NCBI GenBank assembly: GCA_035495315.1
Contig: DATJGF010000119.1
Span: forward strand, 62,001-126,000
Length of the DNA: 64,000 nucleotides
Direction: 5' to 3'
DNA from: DATJGF01 sp035495315
Lineage (GTDB): Bacteria; Verrucomicrobiota; Verrucomicrobiia; Limisphaerales; UBA8199
The notes under the pieces: generated by a model
Seen by the model: only the letters and a program-made list of their open reading frames with translations
Told to the model about the DNA's origin: nothing
Database searches by the model: none
Translations under genes and position numbers: made by a program
Shown here: positions 61,348-64,000 of the stretch, one piece after another
Numbering within the stretch: position 1 is the first letter of the stretch
How the letters are laid out: each line of letters begins with the position of its first letter

Positions 61348-63075
61348 TTACCGCGTACTGCTTTCCACGAGTTTGACAACCTGCTCAAAGGCGTCACCTA
61401 ATTTCATGGGAATCAAAGCCCCAGCCCTCGGTTTGATTTCCACCTCCCCCTTCGCCAGTGATTTCTCCCCAATCCCGACGCGGATGGGAAAGCCGACCAG
61501 CTCAGAATCTTTGAATTTTACCCCGGGTCGCTCGTTGCGGTCGTCAAGTATCGCCTCGATTCCACGCGCGGTCAGGTCGGCATAGAGTTTTTCGGCAGTT
61601 TTCATCACTTGGCTTTCGGGAGCGACGTTCAACGGAGTGATGCAAACCGTAAAAGGAGCTACGCTGATCGGCCAAATGATACCGTTTTCGTCGTGACTTT
61701 GTTCAAGCACTGCCTGGAGCGTGCGAGTGACGCCGATTCCGTAACAACCCATAATCGCAGGTTGCTGCTTCCCCGCTTCGTCAAGAAACAACGCGTTGAA
61801 TGCGAGACTGTACTTGGTTCCCAGTTTGAAGACATGGCCGACCTCGATTGCGCGCTGGACCTTGAGAGGGTTGCCGCAATTAGGGCACGGTTCACCCGGC
61901 TGTACGACGCGCAAATCCGCCCACTGCCCAACCTGAATGTCACGCTCGATGACGACATAACGCAAGTGGAAACCGTCCTGATTGGCGCCAGTTGTCATAT
62001 CGACAGAGCCGCGCAACCATTCGTCGGCGTAGACCCGGTGATTGGTAACTCCTACCGCTCCGAGGCTCCCCGGGTGTGCGCCCAGCGCGCTGAAAATTTC
62101 TTCAGGTTCCGCCGGCCGAAAGGTGGGGGTTCCGAGCGCGCCTGCGACTTTGGCTTCATTCAGTTGATCATCGCCGCGCAGCAGGAGCAGCACCGGTTTG
62201 CTCTCCACTATATAAACCAATGTCTTAATCTGGCCCTCGGCGGGGACGTGGTAGGGAGCTTTCGTCAATCCCTCGATGGTCTGTACGCCGGGGGTAGCGA
62301 ATTTTTCCGGGCTTTGGACTTTGGACTTTGCACTTTTTACTTTTTCCGCCGAGCTGACTCGACTTACCGCTTTTTCTACATTCGCCGCGTAACTGCAATT
62401 CTCGCAAAAGACCACTTCGTTTTCGCCGGTTTCCGCCGGCACCATGAATTCGTGCGAGAATTTCCCGCCCATCACGCCGGTATCCGCCTCGACCGCTATG
62501 GTTTTCAGGCCGCACCGTTGAAAGATCCGCGCGTAGGCATCGTACATCTTGCGATAGCTCTCCTGGGCGGCTTCATCGGTCGCATCGAAGCTGTAAGCGT
62601 CCTTCATGACGAATTCCTTCGCGCGCATCAAACCGAATCGCGGCCGGATCTCGTCCCGGAACTTCGTTTGGATCTGGTAGAAATTCTTAGGCAACTGGCG
62701 ATACGAATTGATCTCGCTAGCGACCAATGAGGTAATGACTTCCTCGTGTGTCGGGCCCAGCACCCACTCCTTTTTGGCCCGATCCCGCACCTTGAAGAGG
62801 ACATCTTTGGCGGTCTCATATCGGCCGCTTTGCTGCCAGATTTCGGGCGGCTGCAACGCCGGCATCAAGACCTCAAGGGCCCCGGCACGATCCATCTCTT
62901 CACGAACAATTCGTTCGACTTTCCGCAATGCCCGCAATCCCAGAGGGAGAAACGTGTAGAGCCCGCCAGTGAGCTTCCGCACCAGGCCGGCGCGCAAAAG
63001 CAGTTTGTGTGAAACAATCTCCGCTTCAGCAGGAGTTTCCTTCAGTGTAGGAATCAGTGTCTGTGACCAGCGCAT
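61348..63075 (-). CDS. proS: Prolyl-tRNA synthetase (bacterial type with editing insertion)
   Basis: The 575-residue protein has class II motifs (motif 1 near LPLGLRALRKVERIVREEM, motif 2 FRDEIRPRFGLMRAKEF, motif 3 GCYGIGVTRTLQAV), the editing insertion and the C-terminal anticodon-binding domain. Only the bacterial-type enzyme has this layout. Residues about 244-256, reading KVKSAKSKVQSPEKF, are encoded by a heptameric DNA repeat at 62311-62345 and look like an inserted linker just before the editing domain. The rest looks intact. Confidence 0.95.
   Translation of the reverse strand: MRWSQTLIPTLKETPAEAEIVSHKLLLRAGLVRKLTGGLYTFLPLGLRALRKVERIVREEMDRAGALEVLMPALQPPEIWQQSGRYETAKDVLFKVRDRAKKEWVLGPTHEEVITSLVASEINSYRQLPKNFYQIQTKFRDEIRPRFGLMRAKEFVMKDAYSFDATDEAAQESYRKMYDAYARIFQRCGLKTIAVEADTGVMGGKFSHEFMVPAETGENEVVFCENCSYAANVEKAVSRVSSAEKVKSAKSKVQSPEKFATPGVQTIEGLTKAPYHVPAEGQIKTLVYIVESKPVLLLLRGDDQLNEAKVAGALGTPTFRPAEPEEIFSALGAHPGSLGAVGVTNHRVYADEWLRGSVDMTTGANQDGFHLRYVVIERDIQVGQWADLRVVQPGEPCPNCGNPLKVQRAIEVGHVFKLGTKYSLAFNALFLDEAGKQQPAIMGCYGIGVTRTLQAVLEQSHDENGIIWPISVAPFTVCITPLNVAPESQVMKTAEKLYADLTARGIEAILDDRNERPGVKFKDSELVGFPIRVGIGEKSLAKGEVEIKPRAGALIPMKLGDAFEQVVKLVESSTR
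62311..62345. repeat. Heptameric repeat array inside proS
   Basis: On the - strand five 7-base units run AAAAAGT, AAAAAGT, GCAAAGT, CCAAAGT, CCAAAGC. The array is 35 bases long and lies in frame in proS. The same period is seen at 42185, 55682, 58346 and 58397 outside genes. Confidence 0.8.
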
Positions 63076-63180
63076 GTAAAAAATTCAATGTGGACCAAGC
63101 AATGTGTTAGTGGAAGGAAGAAAATGGTGCAGGTGGTTGCTTCGATTTGACGGACACCGGTTAAGAGAGAAACTGAAAGG

Positions 63181-63244
63181 ACCTGTTCCCGTTTTCAGAC
63201 CGAAGGTCTGCCTCATAACAGCCCAGGGCAACGCCCTGGGGGAA
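63181..63244. repeat. REP-like hairpin unit, left copy
   Basis: Hairpins CAGACC-gaa-GGTCTG (63196-63210) and CCCAGGGC-aac-GCCCTGGG (63222-63240) make one unit. A separate hairpin GCAGGCT-gaa-AGCCTGC follows at 63275-63291. The unit is the reverse complement of the one at 63836-63900. Confidence 0.8.
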
Positions 63245-63330
63245 CGATCGCCGCCAATGTCACATTATTTTATTGCAGGCTGAAAGCCTGCTTCATACTC
63301 TTGCCTCCGTTCACAACTAAGTGAAAACAT

Positions 63331-63758
63331 ATGCCTCAATCCCTGAGCCAAATCATCATACACATTGTTTTTAGCACAAAAGACCGCCGGCCCTGGCTTG
63401 ATCCTGCGATCCGGCCAAGGATGCATGCATACTTGGCAACTGTCTGTCGCGATTGCGATTGCCAGACCATGTTCACCTTGCCGTGCGGTTGGCGCGGAAC
63501 GTCAGCCAGGCAAGTTTATTGGAGAAGATCAAGAAAACATCTTCGGCATGGATTAAAGAGCAGGGACAGCAGTACCAGCAGTTTTATTGGCAAGCAGGTT
63601 ACGGGAGTTTTTCGGTGGGTTGGAGCCGGTTGGACGATTTATTGCGCTATATAGACGATCAGGAAAGGCATCATCAAAAACAAACCTTCCAAGAGGAATT
63701 TCGCAATTTGTTGCGCAAATACGCTGTAGAATTTGATGAGAGGTACGTCTGGGATTGA
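63331..63758 (+). pseudogene. Frameshifted REP-associated tyrosine transposase (RAYT)
   Basis: The N-terminal part (SLSQIIIHIVFSTKDRRPWL, AYLATVCRD) is in one frame from 63331. The rest (LPDHVHLAVRLARN, IKKTSSAWI, FYWQAGYGSFSVGWS, YIDDQERHHQKQTFQEEF) is in another frame from 63453. The HUH motif DHVHLAV and the catalytic Tyr in AGYGSFSVG are both there. Between CRD and DHVHL only 11 bases remain where relatives have about 13 residues, so a deletion of roughly 25-28 bases destroyed the frame. The remnant lies between inverted REP-like units, as active RAYT genes do. Confidence 0.85.
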
Positions 63759-63835
63759 ATATCAATTGCGTCGTTTGGTTTGCGAACCGAGGGATGAATC
63801 GCGCTTTCAGCGCTTATGTGTGTGTTTACCACCGA

Positions 63836-63900
63836 TTTTCCCAGGGCGTTGCCCCTGGGCTGGTATGAGGCCGATCTTCGGGCTGAAAACGGAACGCGGT
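63836..63900. repeat. REP-like hairpin unit, right copy (inverted)
   Basis: CCCAGGGC-gtt-GCCCCTGGG (63840-63859), TGGTATGAGGCC and TTCGGGCTGAAAACGG match the reverse complement of the left unit, with a few changes. A further small hairpin GCGCT-ttc-AGCGC lies at 63801-63813. Confidence 0.8.
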
Positions 63901-64000
63901 TGTAAGGAGCCGCCTGGGCTAAAAATCTACGGCCACTTCCTAGGCATTGTTTGCCGTTTGTGGCAGGACTAGTTACGTCTTTACTTCACCGTATTAACCA

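Noticed and set aside
61609..62730. Open frame of 373 codons on the + strand.
   Set aside because: It is antisense within proS and mirrors its codon structure; no motif is present.
1..64000. CRISPR arrays, rRNA and tRNA genes.
   Set aside because: No regularly spaced 25-40-base repeats, rRNA-like stretches or convincing tRNA cloverleaf were found by eye; a covariance-model search would be needed to exclude a tRNA fully.

Overview
The window looks like a chromosomal stretch of a Verrucomicrobiota bacterium, probably of the Pedosphaera/Limisphaerales type. This is inferred from an H-X9-DG pseudopilin, a fused SecD-SecF next to yajC, a defective REP-associated tyrosine transposase with its hairpins, GC-rich 'GGCTCGGCGAGCC' palindromes, 7-bp-period intergenic repeats, and many sensor kinases with outer-membrane proteins. 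It is Gram-negative and gene-dense, and I found no rRNA, tRNA or CRISPR array.

Region 1 (3-18412) is a glycan operon read leftwards. Genes overlap by 1-4 bases or lie a few bases apart. The order of transcription is pseudopilin, methyltransferase, MsbA-type ABC exporter, four very large glycosyltransferases, polysaccharide pyruvyl transferase, two tandem glycosyltransferase-like paralogs and an APH-fold kinase. A convergent methyltransferase fragment lies at the left edge. The striking feature is a roughly 115-residue module centred on WHFP and LWWL motifs. It recurs once in each of the four consecutive large glycosyltransferases, at a different place in each architecture.

Region 2 (18961-34360) is read rightwards and looks like a signalling locus. 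It holds a secreted or anchored protein, an alpha/beta hydrolase, a DUF2156 acyl/aminoacyl-transferase-like protein, an OprB-type porin and a PhcB-like methyltransferase. The methyltransferase is translationally coupled to a six-helix hybrid kinase with two kinase cores. Two further receiver-kinase proteins follow, one with a degenerate ATPase and one with a degenerate receiver. An outer-membrane barrel, a small c-type cytochrome and a third receiver-kinase close the region. The layout resembles the Ralstonia phcBSRQ quorum-sensing locus, with extra parts.

Region 3 (34370-48936) is metabolic and envelope housekeeping: CstA carrier plus M20 amidohydrolase, GNAT, Smr, a CPBP protease, a GspB/ExeA pair, HisC, a radical SAM protein divergent from a Tat-exported TIM-barrel-like protein, an ACT-domain protein and a hybrid kinase.

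Region 4 (49062-63075) holds yajC-secDF, a TerC family protein, recJ, ispF, a glutamine amidotransferase coupled to a sigma-54 response regulator, an NDUFA9-like reductase, a membrane C39 peptidase, an HD phosphohydrolase, a Gly/His-rich secreted protein and proS. The window ends with a frameshifted REP-associated transposase between inverted REP-like hairpin units. Heptameric short repeats occur at several gene ends and, in frame, inside proS.
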